In this document: positions 1 through 11,918 of the stretch, piece after piece
Position numbering within the stretch: position 1 is the stretch's first letter
How the letters are laid out: the number at the start of each line of letters is the position of its first letter
NCBI GenBank assembly: GCA_002897115.2
Contig: BCIH01000019.1
Coordinates: forward strand, 41,479-105,478
Length of the DNA stretch: 64,000 nucleotides
Reading direction: 5' to 3'
Origin: Prototheca cutis
Taxonomy: Eukaryota; Chlorophyta; Trebouxiophyceae; Chlorellales; Chlorellaceae
Notes under the pieces: generated by a model
Seen by the model: the letters and a program-made list of their open reading frames with translations, nothing else
Databases searched by the model: none
Told to the model about the DNA's origin: nothing
Translations under genes and position numbers: made by a program

Positions 1-27
1 CGGGCATTGTCGCGACAAGCAAGCAAG

Positions 28-28
<1 letters not shown>

Positions 29-64
<36 letters not shown>
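29..64. repeat. (CA)n microsatellite in kinase intron
   Basis: An uninterrupted AC dinucleotide run lies just upstream of the 3' splice site (gcag, 101-104) of the kinase intron at the window edge. Similar CA runs occur in introns of several other genes here. Confidence 0.95.
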
Positions 65-66
<2 letters not shown>

Positions 67-104
67 CAACGTCAACGTCAACGTCAATGTCAACATCCTT
101 GCAG

Positions 105-1319
105 GACCCGAACCAGCGGCCGACGCCACAGGAACTGCTGGAGCACCCCTTTGTCTCCAGCGCAGACAGCTGTCCCGAGCTGGCCGGGATCGTGGCCATG
201 CATGCGGCACGCGCAGCGCTGCGTGCGGCGGCCGCCTCCCCGGGCCGCCTACCGGCCGTGACCTCGCCTGACCCCCCCCGCTCGGCGCAGAGCCCCGAGA
301 GCGAGCCCTCGCTGGGGATCCTGGGGCCGGCGATGCCACAGGGGTCCTGGGACTTTAGTTCCGCAGCGAATGCAGGTGCGGGCCGTGGCCTGGCGGCGAC
401 CCAGCTTGGCGTCGCAGGAGTGGCCAGGACCGGTGCCGTGGGGCTTGTCGCCGCAGGAGCCGCCACCGCCGCTGCAGCACCACCTCCGGCGTCCCCCGGG
501 CCCCGTGCAGCGTGGAGTCCTCCACCAGCATCCACACCACGGCATGATAATCCCGTCGACCGCGCGTCCACGGCCAGTCCCCCTGCCGCATATTTCAGTC
601 CGGAGGTGACGCCCCGCGACGAGATGGCTGGGCTACTGATGCCAGAGGCAAGCGGCGCCGGCAATGCTGATAACAACAGCCCCGGGTTTTCCAGGGCGTT
701 GCTGGGAGGGGCGCTGCCCCTGGTGGGANCCCCCGCCGCACTTGCCGGTGCGGAGACGTCGTCGCACTCTGGAGGCGGACGTCAGCAAGGTGTGGGACTG
801 GGGATGCCACAGGGTGGCGGTCTCTCCAGGGGCGGAACACGGTCCGGCACAGAAGAGGCCACTGGAGGAGGAGTCCATCCGGGGTCAGCCACTGGAGGAG
901 TCCAACCGGGGTCTACCACTGGCACTGCCTGGGCAACCGCANGCCCAGATCAAGGCCAACAAATGGATATGGGAATGGGACTATCGCCCATGGACCGACT
1001 GCAAGCAGCCAATACGAGCACAGGACCTTCGCCTGCAAACCGGCGACCAGATGCGGCCTCAGGCCCCTCTGCAGCCGCGGCAGCGGTCGCCGCGCTTTCT
1101 GGCGCCGAGGCCGGGGCCTCCGGGTCCACTCTGTCGGCGCTTGGCGAGGCGCTGGCCCAACGGTTTGGCGGACGCGACGCCGAGCGACGGGGTGCTGCCG
1201 CTTTTGCAATGGCCGACACGCCGGGGGGCCCACTGGGGGGCTTCCTGCTCGCCAGCTGGCGCGAGAGCGTCGCACGAGAGCGCATGGCCAACCACCAGCA
1301 GCGGTACGCCCAGGCTTAG
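105..1319 (+). CDS. Ser/Thr protein kinase, 3' exon only (partial)
   Basis: This is the last exon of a protein kinase; the catalytic core lies left of the window. The exon opens after a CA-rich intron ending gcag at 101-104. Its first residues, DPNQRPTPQELLEHPFV, are kinase subdomain XI with the invariant Arg of the RPT motif, most like STE/MAP3K kinases. The remaining about 385 residues are a low-complexity Ala/Gly/Pro/Ser tail without a recognisable domain, ending at TAG 1317-1319. Two single N bases (729, 942) keep the frame. The substrate and exact family cannot be told from this end. An overlapping antisense ORF set is ignored because only this frame continues the kinase motif. Confidence 0.8.
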   Translation, partial: DPNQRPTPQELLEHPFVSSADSCPELAGIVAMHAARAALRAAAASPGRLPAVTSPDPPRSAQSPESEPSLGILGPAMPQGSWDFSSAANAGAGRGLAATQLGVAGVARTGAVGLVAAGAATAAAAPPPASPGPRAAWSPPPASTPRHDNPVDRASTASPPAAYFSPEVTPRDEMAGLLMPEASGAGNADNNSPGFSRALLGGALPLVGXPAALAGAETSSHSGGGRQQGVGLGMPQGGGLSRGGTRSGTEEATGGGVHPGSATGGVQPGSTTGTAWATAXPDQGQQMDMGMGLSPMDRLQAANTSTGPSPANRRPDAASGPSAAAAAVAALSGAEAGASGSTLSALGEALAQRFGGRDAERRGAAAFAMADTPGGPLGGFLLASWRESVARERMANHQQRYAQA

Positions 1320-2106
1320 CATTGGCAGCTGCCCTGGCCCAGAAAGACTGTCCCTCAAATGAGGAGTCTCAATTTAGTGGCAACTACCCACTGCTACGGC
1401 CATCCCCATTCCGTGATGCAACAAGGGTCTGCCCGAGTGGGTCTGCCTCCCCAACCGACCGCACACCCGTGCCTGTCTCTCGCCCAGCACTCTCTACCCA
1501 GCCCGCTTTGGGGGAGGGACAGCATGTCACACAAGAAACAGGGCAAAGAAGAAAGGGTCTGCTCAACGGCATCAAGCCGCCTGTGGTCCGAGAAAATTTA
1601 CGAGAGCAGGGGGACCTGCCAGCAGCCAGACAGGGCGTGGGGGCAAGGCCGTGCGCGCCAGCTCAGCCCGGTTCAGTCGCCCCTGGTACATACGAGGGAT
1701 TTGGTCAGTGCGGGTACATCCGGGGTCAAATAAATCAGGAGCGCCATGGAGGCCCCAAGCAACAAGCACAGGTCCCTCTGTTGAGGAAGCAAAGGGAAGG
1801 AAAGGGGATTGAAGGTACCTGCAGAGCGGACTGCTCTCGAGCGGGCAAGCTGGGGGCAACCCCACCTCGCACGGCCAAGTGCACGCTGACAAGAAGAGGT
1901 GGTTCGACGGTGCCCATTTCAGCGAGAACCGAGAACAAGAGGACGGGCAGTGCCAAGGACCTCAGCATGAAGACGACGGAAATCTGCAGAGGACATCCGA
2001 ATAGGCCGTCTGTCCCGCTCATCCCCCATTCAGGGCCATGACAAGCGTCCACTCCATTCCATTCCCGCGTGGCACATCTTTACTCGCGACTCGTAACACT
2101 CCCACA
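1320..2106. other. Convergent 3' intergenic region
   Basis: This is the space between the kinase stop and the bZIP stop on the other strand. An aataaa-like string lies near 1730. An open frame runs through (1322-2041) but has no recognisable motif. I see nothing else. Confidence 0.6.
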
Positions 2107-3661
2107 CTACGGGGCGCGGGTCGTGGCCGGAGTCGGGGGCTGCGCGGAAATGGCGCGTGCCGATCCCGGGCCACTCCCGTTCTCGCCGCCGTTGCCGAGC
2201 GGGGGCACAGTAAACACCAGCGGCTTGGGTGGCGGCACCAGCAGGCCCGGCACCGTGGCCAGCGTTGTCCCAGGCGCCGGGCCGGCGTTGTTAGCAGTAG
2301 GAGCGGTGCCTCCCACTGTAGCTGTTGTCGCTGCAACTTGCTGCTGTTGCGAAGAGGACGCGGCGGCCGCCGCCGCGGCCGCGGCGGCGACGGCAGTGCG
2401 CTGCGCGGGCAAGCCCTCGTTCACTGCCGACTCGACCCACAGCTTAACGTCACCGCTGTCGCCGCGGCCTGCACGTTTCATCACCGCGCGGTGGTGGACT
2501 CGCTTCTGGTCGTCGGAAAGTTCCTGGACCCAGGCCTGGAGGTAAGCGACCGTCACCCGGGGGTTTAAGCCAGGGACGCCCTCCAGGGCGCCCTCCAGCT
2601 CGTCGTACATCGTCGCCAGGCACGGCTGGGGCTGGGCAAAGACGGCACCGGCGGGCGGCGGGAGGGCACTGGGCCCTGCAGCTGCCGCAGCAGCCAGCGC
2701 CGCGGCCGCCGCGGCCGTTGGAGTGCTGGCGGGGGTAAGGGGCCCTGCCGCCACCTGTGCGCCGGGGACCGCCCCCACTCCCGCATCCATGCTCCCCCCA
2801 CCGCCGGGAAGTCCTTTGACCCCGNCGGCACCCGATGTCACGGGCGCGCCCAACCCCCCGCCGACGCCGACCCCGCCCAGGGGCAGGGGCGTGTACCGGA
2901 TGCCGTGCTCCGCCAGCAGCTGGCGCAGCCGCGCGTTCTCGAGCTCCATGGCCACCATCTTCTCTTTTTGACGCAGCCGGAACCGCTGCTGTGCGCGCCG
3001 GTTCTTCTCCTTGGTCGCGTGCATGCGGTCCGTCGGGCCCGCGGGCAGAGCGTGCGTGGGAGAGTCGTCGCCCTGCGAATCCGATCCGCTCGTGATCGTC
3101 CGCGATGCAACCGCCAGCGGCGGCGGTGGCGCCAGTACCCGACCCGTCAACAGCTGCGCCGCGTGCAGCCGGCCTATGATTTTTATGTGGGTGGGTGCAT
3201 GTTTTGAGGGGGCGTGATCAGGATATGCCTATCCATTGCATCCCATGGAAAATGGGGGAGCTCAATTGAAATTTCCAGGAAAAAAAGGACAGCATGTTGT
3301 TGTTTGTCAGGCACGGTAACAGCAGCACGAAATGGCCTGCACCCTTCTCCCAGCAACACCCCCAGCTGTTCTCTGGAGGCCAGCTGCCCAAATTCGCAGT
3401 CTCCCCAGCCTCCCAGGAGCCGTCACAGCGGGCAAATGAGGGCATGCTACTCATATGCTCCAAAATTTGCGTCACAGTGCCCCACGTACCAGGGCTGTGC
3501 TGCTCGTCAAGTCCCGCACCGTCGTCCTGGCGCGCCCGCTTGCTGCCGGAGCCGTGGCCTGGCAACAGCTCGGCCGTCATCTGGTCGAGCGCGCTCACGC
3601 CCGACGAGGCATTCACTGCCTGCAACAACTGCGTCATGGGTGCCAAATTCACCGCGCCCAT
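2107..3661 (-). CDS. bZIP transcription factor
   Basis: Two exons, 3661-3490 and 3173-2107, joined by a phase-1 intron (donor GTACGT, acceptor atag) give 412 aa. The bZIP lies at about residues 112-148: basic region KEKNRRAQQRFRLRQKEK (the Asn-x7-Arg spacing of bZIP factors) followed by a short leucine-containing zipper (MELENARLRQLLAEHG). The zipper has only about two heptads, so dimerisation may need flanking sequence. The rest is Ala, Gln, Gly and Pro rich with long poly-Ala stretches, typical of activation or disordered regions. It should act in the nucleus as a sequence-specific regulator of ACGT-core sites. The start at 3661 is the first ATG of the open exon; no earlier exon was recognised. 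The gene is divergent from the Rtt106-like gene, and the shared promoter holds several ACGT motifs. One N lies at 2825. Confidence 0.85.
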
Positions 3662-4882
3662 GGAAGCGAGGGGCTTCTGTGGAGCATCCAGTGTGGACGG
3701 GGTTACGTGAAGCGTTGAAGAAGGATGAGGTGACCTCCCTGCAGCAGCTCCACGTCACTGTCTCCGGCTCCAAAAAGTTGACAAACAAAGTGCGTAGGAT
3801 GTTATGATTCCTATGGCTTCGGCAGGGGAGACGGCGGGAATCATTCGGCACGTCGGGAAGGACACCGATTTGTTCATCGCGGTGCCAGGCCGGGCTCGTC
3901 ATCACCTTTGGTTACGTACGTGGGGGTGCGGGATGCCGGGACCAAACCCCGGTGCCCATCGCCCTCTCCAGCGCCAGCCCCGCGAGACTTGCGAGGCAGG
4001 ATGCGATGCCATGAGCAGAAAATGGGCTATAATGCCCATCAAACAAGGTTTCTGGGGGATCGGACCATTCTGTCGCTCCATGAACGGGCCAGCACCTGGG
4101 CATCAGTCATCTCACCCCTTGCANGGCAGTGGGTCGTCCATTGCCCGCTGATCCATCACGCAAGTGCGCAGCCGGGAGGACCTCCCGGGGGTGGTTTCTC
4201 TGTCCTAACTTAACCCTGGCCTGGCTCCTGTCTTTGAACAAGGCACGGCCCAACTGACAAGCCGCAATGTGGGCAGTGCCACCCCACCAAATTGACTGGG
4301 TATGTGACGTTTTGACGTGCCAGGGTGCACACTGCTCCACTGGAGTGGGCGCGCCGAGGCCCAGAGCCCGCTCGCTTGATGCTTGGGCGGCATTGATGCC
4401 GGGCCTGGGAGTGGCAAGATGCGCCACATGACCGGCATGTAAAGGGACACAGCCTTATCCATGGCGATGCTTGTTTCATAAGCCTTGCAGATGGGTTGAA
4501 TCCATTGTTCTATCACCTGCAAGCCATATTTCCGTGGGGACGTGGCTTGTAGAGTTGGGTCCTGGCAGGTGAAATCACGTGACAACCTTGCTTGTTTGTT
4601 TGCAGATCCTCCATTCGCTGAATGCTGAATCCGGTGGTGAATCATGGAGGCAGTCTGCATGTTTGAGATGCCCAGGTTGGATGCGTAAAATCAGTCACGT
4701 AATCGTGCGATTGGCCCCGTGACGTCAGTCACACGTTCACGTGAGCTTCCTCGCACGTGCGCAGATGGCCCCGCCCCGTTCCGCGGTCCACTCCGGGGCC
4801 CACCATTCAAACCACACGCCCATGCATCCTGCGGGTGGCAATGTAACTGTTTTCATTGCCCATTTTGAAGGTCATTTCAATC
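3662..4882. promoter_or_regulatory. Divergent bZIP / Rtt106-like promoter with ACGT-core cluster
   Basis: About 1.2 kb separates the two start codons. A dense group of ACGT-core sites lies 110-190 bp before the Rtt106-like ATG: a perfect CRE palindrome TGACGTCA at 4720-4727, G-box CACGTG at 4738-4743 and 4754-4759, plus tcacgta near 4695-4701 and cacgtt near 4732. These are the classic targets of bZIP or bHLH factors. No TATA box was evident. The left part (3700-4600) shows no gene I recognise. Confidence 0.5.
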
Positions 4883-5543
4883 ATGGAGCGTCTAGAATCA
4901 TTGGTGGGGTCCCTTGCTGCGGGGCCTGCGCTGTTGAACGCCCTGCGGACGGTGAACCTTGGGGACACAATCCTGCCGTCCCTGATCGCGGATGTTCTCC
5001 AGCAGCGGGCGGTGGCCAAGCCAGATGCCGCTCNCATTGCACAACCCAGCACGCCAAATGAACCTGAGCTGTGCAGGTTGGCCCAGATTTCCTGCGTGGC
5101 TCCAAGGTATGAGGTTCAAGGGTGGCGCTTTGAGGCCAGGGAGGATGGGTGGTAACTGGCAGGGACAAAAGACATGGGGTACACGAGGGCGTGGGAGGCC
5201 GCGTATGTGTGCATGCGTTTGATTCCACGCCACTGTTACGTACGTGGGCAGCAATGACGTTTGCGCCAGCTTTCTTGTGCCGGTTTAAGCAGGGGAAAAT
5301 ACGATGCCAGCTTTCGGACTTCGGTCCTGTCCTTGGAAAACGCCAAGGGCAGCGTCTCTGTGCCATACATGGCCATATCACATGTCGTGGTGAGGAAATG
5401 GGGTGGCCGATTGGCTTTTGCCATGTGCTGGGTATGTTTGCTGCTCACTCGCTGAGGGCCTCTTTTCGCTCAGGACGAGGCATGTGCTTCTCCATGAGGT
5501 GGTGCAGCTCCCCCTCATCCTCACCTCCCCCCCTCTTGGGCAC

Positions 5544-5618
<75 letters not shown>

Positions 5619-7514
5619 ACCCCCACCACACACACACACACACACACCCCATACCTGCAGGTCCTGGACTCTCTGCCGGGCGATACAAAGGGCCGGGTGC
5701 TACTGCAGCTGGTCTTGAAGCCGTGCGTCTCTTGGGATGGGAAAGGCACTTTGTTGGGTGCGCGGGGTGATTGAGGGAAGTGAGTGCCCGGGTGGTGTCA
5801 GACCTCGTCTCGGTTGACCAGATCTTTGGCCGGTCTCAGAGACGTAGACTCTGATCGTAAGCAGGCCTGACAAGAGCTGAATGAATGGAGCCCGATACAT
5901 GCCAATCAGCTGGCCTGGCGATGCCGGTGACAGTGGCATGCGGCGATTGATCAGCAACACCACGAATATCTCACAGGATCACCACTAACCCCCCACATTA
6001 CTGTGCAGAAATGCGCATGTCATGAACGGCAAGACGGCACTGTCTTCGGTGGTGTTGACCACCTCTGCCTCAGAACGCTTGAGCGTCAATGCCTGCAAGG
6101 GCGGCGGCCTAGTGGAGGGCCCCGCCGCCGTTGTCGTGTGTTCCCTGTTGGGGTGAGTCCCGACACCTGGCTGTCAGCGGATGCCATGGGGTCCAAATGA
6201 ACACTTACTTTGCTGCCACAGATCCACCCATGTTATCACGCCCCTTGCTTATTGATGAAGCTCCGCTTTCCTACTGCAACCCATATTAAAAAACAGGCAG
6301 ATGGGTGTGGCGCCGTCGGCCTTCTGCTCTCCAGACCCGGCGGTGTTCAAGTCACTGACTCAGGGGCATGCGGGCGTGCCTGCCCACGTCAAGGCCAAGT
6401 CCGGCACCCTCTTTCCTATCCCCGCTGGCATCTGCTTCCTCGAGTCGGTGCGGACTTGTGTATTGCCGGTGGGAATGTTGGTTTGATATGAGGCCGTGGG
6501 AAGCCTGGCAAGGGCCTGCTTGCATGACATGGAAGATGGGGTTCCGCCGTCCTGCAGTCAAGACTCCACGACACCACAACTGCCAGCAACCTCCCCCCTT
6601 CCCACGACACAAACAGCCGGCAATCTTCATCCCTCGGAACGACATGCGGGCGCTGGAACTGGCCCGGGCCGGGGGCACCTCGGCCACGTTTGACATTGTG
6701 GTGCACAAGAAAGATGGAACGGTGCAGGAATTTGACATGCTGCCCCGGGACGAGGCCGGACCCATTGAATGTAGGTGGACTAGAAGCGCAGTGCTGATTG
6801 ATGACTGGATTCGTGTGGATAAGTATGTTTGGCATTCCAGCCAACCCAGCCCCTTGGGCCCTACACCGCCGATCCGCTCGGCATTCAACAACATACCCAC
6901 ATGCAGCATATGCCATGCGCATGGACATTCCCATGGGATGCCCCGAGGGCTCTGGCGAGGACAGCGAAGAGGACGCAGCGGCTTCAGACGATGAGCAGTC
7001 AGAGGGTGCCGCGTCTTCAAATGCGGACGTGCGTGTGTGGTGGCGTTTGCTTGTGGTGCAATGGGGATGTTTGGCCCCTACCCAGCGGTGTGCTTGCTTC
7101 CACACACAATGAACCTGCAACATGCCTTACACCCCCACCCATCATTACATAATCCCTCCGCAGGACGAGGACTTCAACCCAGCATCGTCCAGCAGCTCCG
7201 GCAAAGAAGAGGGACCGTATGATGGTGAGGGAGGGTGCCGTTTCGTGGTGGCCCCGATGCGGCAGCTCTGTAATCCACCGATTTTGATTTGATGTGTTCC
7301 GCGATAGCAGCATCTGGCGTCCTTTGTGTGTGCATGGGAGGCTCACCCACTTCCCACCAACGCATGCACAGGCTCCGATGGCGACGAAGATGGCGCCGAG
7401 TCTGACGAATCAGCGGATCTTGTCTCCGAGGACGACATGTCAGTGGCAGCGCTTCGCAAGATTATGGACAGTGAAGGCGCCGCCAGAAAAAGGCAGCGTG
7501 TCGCCACGCCGTGA
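4883..7514 (+). CDS. Rtt106/Pob3-like histone chaperone
   Basis: Nine exons: 4883-5106, 5311-5389, 5661-5722, 6009-6152, 6297-6447, 6617-6770, 6907-7028, 7164-7224, 7372-7514. All phases agree and give 379 aa. The N-terminal about 70 residues are helical (MERLESLVGSLAAGPALLNA). The middle is a PH-like Rttp106/SSRP1-middle fold: SVSVPYMAISHVV, then AHVKAKSGTLFPIPAGICF, then FDIVVHKKDGTVQEFDMLPRDE, as in Rtt106 and Pob3/SSRP1. The C-terminus is a long Asp/Glu/Ser tail ending in a basic RKRQRV. Proteins of this family bind H3-H4 and assist nucleosome deposition in the nucleus. The absent HMG box and the size (Rtt106 is about 455 aa) favour Rtt106-like over SSRP1. Intron 2 carries a 74-nt poly-C run and a CA run just before its acceptor. 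TGA is at 7512-7514. Confidence 0.85.
5545..5618. repeat. Poly-C run of 74 nt in intron 2 of the Rtt106-like gene
   Basis: There are 74 consecutive C residues followed by a short CA run (about 5629-5647), ending 13 nt before the acceptor cag of exon 3. The run is on the coding strand, so it extends the polypyrimidine tract. Confidence 0.9.
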
Positions 7515-7726
7515 CGTGGCTGTAAGAAAGAAAGAAAGAGAGAGAAAGCGCAGGCATTCACTCACTTGATGATCAATCAGGCTGTCGTTACGGACCCCTG
7601 CCCAACCACCGGGAGCTCAATGGGAGCAGAATAGTCACTGGGCAAGAAAATGCTCTCTCTGGTATGCATGCACATTCTATCTCGAGGCAACAGACGGGCA
7701 CTGCATCAAGGTGACCCACCGAGTCG

Positions 7727-10489
7727 TCAGCCCAGCCTCAGCGCGGTGAGCCGGGCTCGGAGCGCGGGGTCGAGCTCGCTGCCATCGCTTACGTCATCCA
7801 CAGGATTTTCGAGCACCATGTCATCCAGCACATCTGGCAGTGGGGACAGCCGTGAGCCCGAAGCGCGGAGCTCGCCGGTACCAAGCGGGTCGGACCGGCC
7901 TCTGCCGTCGCTGGTGTTGCGTCTGGGTCGCAGCCCGGAGCTGNCAGCTAGTGTGCTGTCGCCGGTGCCGCGCTTGCCGCTCCTCCGGCTGCTGGTCCGA
8001 CCGTTGCCACCACCTGCTGTGAACAGCGTTGGCCGGGTGTGGAGGTTTCTCCCGCAGCGCTATTTTGGGGCAGGAATGTGGTTCCCTCGTTCCAGCAGGC
8101 ACCACCCAGGGAAGTATTGGGGGCCAGAGGTACGATGCCCAGGGGGATTCTTTCCTGCACCTAGTTTCCATCAATCTCATCAGGAAATGCGTCTGTTTGG
8201 CCCAAGGCTCCATAACAAATCAAGCCCCCCCCCCCCCCCNCNCACACACACAAAGAACCAACTCATCCACGTGCCTTGAGCCATCATGGCCTGAAAAGCT
8301 CGGAGACGGTCCACACTGGAGCCGTCGCGGAGGCTGGTCGGGCCCACGTCCTGCTGGCTTCCCTGCAGTTGCCGCCGCCGCGTCCGCGCCCGGACCACCG
8401 CGAGTCCAACCACCGCCACCATACCGACGATCTGAAGCACCTGCAGTGGTTGAGGTGGTGCATTTTAGGGGACGGCCGGGGACTGGGTGGGTGTGGAAGG
8501 TTGACAACAATGGATGGCAAACGTCCTCCTTGTCGAACAGCGCCTGACCAACACAGGGGTATACAAGCTTCACTCAAAGCCGGGCATGAAATAACCCCCC
8601 CTCGGTCGCTCGCCAACGACCGCCCCCGAGCACCTTGATGCCTCCAGAGAGCATGGCGAGTGGGCTGTGGGGCTCCGGGTTGCTGCTTGGTCCCTCCAAG
8701 GGTGCCGAATCCGAGCGCAACTCAAATACGCACACGAGGCCGCCAGGCAAGGCAGCAGCGAGGAGGGGCCGCCGCGCACTGCCAGCCAGCAGCACGGGTC
8801 CATGACGACCAAATAAGCTATCCACACCACCTTCACTACCCCCTCGCGCCCTTGCCACCTCGGTGACTTGGAAAGCCACTTCAGAAGGGTGCACAGAAGC
8901 CACCAGCACGGTCGGCAGTGGGGCAGTTCCACGTGCTTTGGGCCCCCGGGCCTTGCCCGCAACTTGATACACTGCCAGCCCTCGTTGATCAGCGGCAGTC
9001 GTGACGAGCAGACCAGCCGGCGTAACAAAGGCCATGGCCATGGCTCCTTCAGATGTCGTTGTTTCCCCATCTATGAACTGTGACGATGCCATCCCCGGCG
9101 CTCTCGCGCCCGGCAGTGCCTGTGCCCCCGGACTCAGCAGGCACTCTGCTGCTCCATTGCGCAGCGTGCGCAGCGTGACGAGCCGGCCACCGGCCGTCAC
9201 GGCCATGACGCTCTCGCCACGAATGGAAACGGCTGCGAGGAACCCACTACCACCGATCATTTCTCTGTCGCCCTCGGCGTCATTCAACGGGCACGGGTGG
9301 ATTTCTGGTGGTTCTGTTTCGGCGGCGGCAGTCGTATGACCAAAAGCATCCTTGCTGCTGCTGCGTGTAACAGCTGAAAGGCGCGTCACAGGCGCTACAC
9401 CCCAGCGCGTCAGCACCGCCCGGGGGGTCAGCAGCACCGGCGCCTGCTCCGGCGCAAAGGCCTGCTCCAGTATTAGCCGCAATGCACCAGAACCTCGCCG
9501 CAGTCCATCCCCTCGAACTTCAACCACAGCCACTGTGGCCGCTGTCGTGCGGGCCATGACGACGACGGGACCCTTGACGATCGCACTGGGGTCAAGCATG
9601 GGCTTGGCCCCGCCCTCCCCGCTGCGCCAGGGGAGCAGTTCCATGACCGCGCCGGCCAGGGTCTCTGAGCATGCAGTGGCACCAGAGGCTTCCTCGTCCA
9701 GCCGTGCTGGCACGCCCGAGTCGCGTGCCCGTGCCAGAACTGGCAGTGGGATGACTAATCTTATGAGTTCGCCAGTTTTCCGGCCCGCCATCAGCACCAG
9801 CGCCCCGGGTTCGCGCCAGGACGTTATGGCCGTCACGGCGGCCGTGGCATCTCCTGCAGGGGGCATAAGCAGCAGGCAGATCTTGTACTACATCATCACA
9901 CACATACACACTCTCCAACACGACAGTCGGGTTCCATGGCATTCCTCCATTGCATTCCACAGTGCAGGTCCCCAAACCCATGCGGTCGATGACCGCATTC
10001 AGCACCCCTCTGCCCGACAAAGCCAACAACAGCAGCAGCATCAACCAGATAAACCGACAGACCGATGGAGACATGTGTACTTGCCTGGGAGGCTGCTGGC
10101 GAGCACTGCACCCTGTGCCGAGACCAGGTGCAGCGCACCTGCAGCGGTGCCCACCGCCAGCACCTGCTGCCTGGGGCCGCGTCCTGCGGCGTCCGCACCA
10201 ACCCAGTGCAGGGCTGTGACGTTGGCATGCACCCAGTGGGCCGCCAGGGGCTGCGCCAGGTCGCGCCATGTCGGCAGGGAGGTGAAGAGGGGAGTGATCT
10301 TGGGCGCCTCTGTCGCGCTGGTCCCTGCAGAAATGGACCTCTGCAGCTCGGAACACGGATATAGAATTCATGATACAGCGAGCACGTGCCCCGCGCTGTA
10401 CCTGGGAAGGGAGCTGCTCGGCAACATCCAATGCCGATGGCAAGCAGGGCCACCCACGACAGGCCCAAGCAGAGGGTGCGGGCCCTCAT
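7727..10489 (-). CDS. Signal-peptide beta-propeller protein with C-terminal membrane span (unidentified)
   Basis: Five exons: 10489-10402, 10324-10085, 9853-8634, 8440-8275, 8016-7727. They give about 667 aa. Residues 1-25 are a signal peptide (hydrophobic LGLSWVALLAIGIGCC, then RAAPFPG). A long region follows that reads like WD/quinoprotein beta-propeller blades (VLAVGTAAGALHLVSAQGAV, VMAVTAGGRLVTLRTLRNG, LLAAALPGGLVCVFEL). Near residue 520 comes one membrane span (VLQIVGMVAVVGLAVV) with an RARTRRR stop-transfer. The cytosolic tail of about 145 aa ends ELDPALRARLTALRLG. The topology is type I, so the propeller would face the ER lumen or the outside. Intron 2 is a GC-AG intron (CAG/GCAAGTA at 10084). 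Intron 4 is best read as GC-AG too, but its junction near 8275/8016 is less sure. I do not recognise the family; EMC1 and NERD1 were considered and did not fit. Confidence 0.7.
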
Positions 10490-10908
10490 CCCCGGGAGCT
10501 GGCCCTCTGTCCGCTATATTTGCATAATGAAGTGATCTGTTGAATGCGGGATGTACCATGCGAGATGCCGTGAAGACAAGCGAGCGGCTAGAGCTGATTG
10601 CGCTCTTTGCATGGCAATGGCGTGCTGTGGGGCGTCCTCCATCTGCGGGGAGATCGCAACCCTTGACCTTGCGAAAATTGGGGATGACGCGGGGAGGCGG
10701 CCGCTGGAGTCCCGGCTGGCTCTCGTATAAGCGGCGAAGCCGGTCTCTAGAATAAATTGACCGTAGACGAGGTTGCAGATCGTTCACGAGGGCTCCTGGC
10801 AGGCTCCTGTCCCGGCGCGGTCGACTCCCTGTTTCTCACAACGACACCCGTCGAGCAGCTGCTCTGAAAGCTGCGCCTTGCGCGCGGGGAGGCCTCTGTG
10901 TTTTCAGA
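10490..10908. promoter_or_regulatory. Divergent promoter, propeller protein / RAB5
   Basis: This is 419 bp between two opposed starts. A TATAA string at 10726-10730 lies about 180 bp before the RAB5 ATG. An ATGCAAAT-like stretch lies near 10515-10525 on the other side. The assignment is by position only. Confidence 0.35.
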
Positions 10909-11918
10909 ATGGTGGAGCAGGTACAACAATCGAAGCTGGTGCTGCTGGGCGAGATGGGCTCGGGCAAGACGTCGCTGGTCCAGCGCTTTGTTCGAGGGCA
11001 GTATTTCGAGCACCAGGCAAGTGCGGGGAGGGGAACGCGGCATTGTCATGGCCGACGTGCCGGGTAGCGGTGGGCCCACTCATGCCCACATGTCATGCCA
11101 TCAAGGCCTCACGGCCTTGGAGCGGGTGCCGAGAGGGGAGTCGAAGCTGCCGGGAGCTGAACTTCTTGCCACTCATGTGTGGGGGCCCTGCGCTACCCAG
11201 GCCATGTGATGTCTCCTGGCACTCATGGCCACCACGCCTCCCCTTGCAACCCCCCACCACGCAGGAATCGACGATCGGGGCTTCATTCTTCACAAAACTG
11301 ATCCCAGAGAAGCACGTCAAGTTTGAGATCTGGTGCGCGGGTGCAGGGTGGGGTGAGGGGACATTGGAGTGCAGTGACTGGGACTGGCCCCCCCTGTCGG
11401 GGTGAACAGCTGGCTGGCCTCTTCCTGCCTTCCAGGGCATGAGCCCCTCCACAGGTATGCACACATGAACACAGGGACACAAAGAAACACTAAACAAGCA
11501 ACGCAGGGATACAGCGGGGCAGGAGCGGTACCACTCGCTGGCTCCCATGTACTATCGGGGCGCGGCGTCGGCGGTGGTTGTCTTTGACGTGACGATGCCT
11601 GCCAGTTACGAGCGCGCAAAGAAGTGGGTGCACGAGCTTCGCCAGAATGTGGCCAACCCGGACTTGATCATTGCGTTGGTCGGAAACAAGGTGGACTTGG
11701 TGGACGCGCGGGCAGTCCCCGAGGCCGACGCCCGGAACTACGCCGCTGAGTCGGGCCTGCTGTACTACGATGCGTCTGCAAAGGCCAACATCAATGTCGT
11801 CCAGATCTTCGAGGACATCGCCGATCGGCTGCCACGTGCCGCCCCCACGCAGCCGGCCCAGGGCATCGCCCTCGACGAGGCGCCCGCCCCCGCTGCCCGC
11901 CGCGCAGCCTGCTGCTGA
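10909..11918 (+). CDS. RAB5: RAB5-type small GTPase
   Basis: Three exons, 10909-11016, 11265-11332, 11507-11918, give 195 aa, normal for the family. All GTPase boxes are visible: P-loop GEMGSGKTS, switch I effector stretch ESTIGASFF (the Rab5 hallmark), DTAGQERYHSLAPMYYRGA, NKVD and SAK. The C-terminus ends RAACC, a double-Cys geranylgeranylation motif. So this is the canonical RABF2/Rab5 form, not the N-myristoylated ARA6 form. Rab5 controls early endosome fusion on the cytosolic face. The first intron uses a GC donor (CAG/GCAAGT at 11017). The Met at 10909 gives a short N-terminus (MVEQVQQSKLVLLGE) of the usual length. TGA is at 11916-11918. Confidence 0.95.

Noticed and set aside
1322..2041. 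Open frame after the kinase stop
   Set aside because: No motif and non-coding-like composition; it is probably 3' UTR and intergenic.
5149..5749. Pro-rich or Gly-rich open frames over the C run
   Set aside because: They are artefacts of the poly-C tract in an intron of the Rtt106-like gene.
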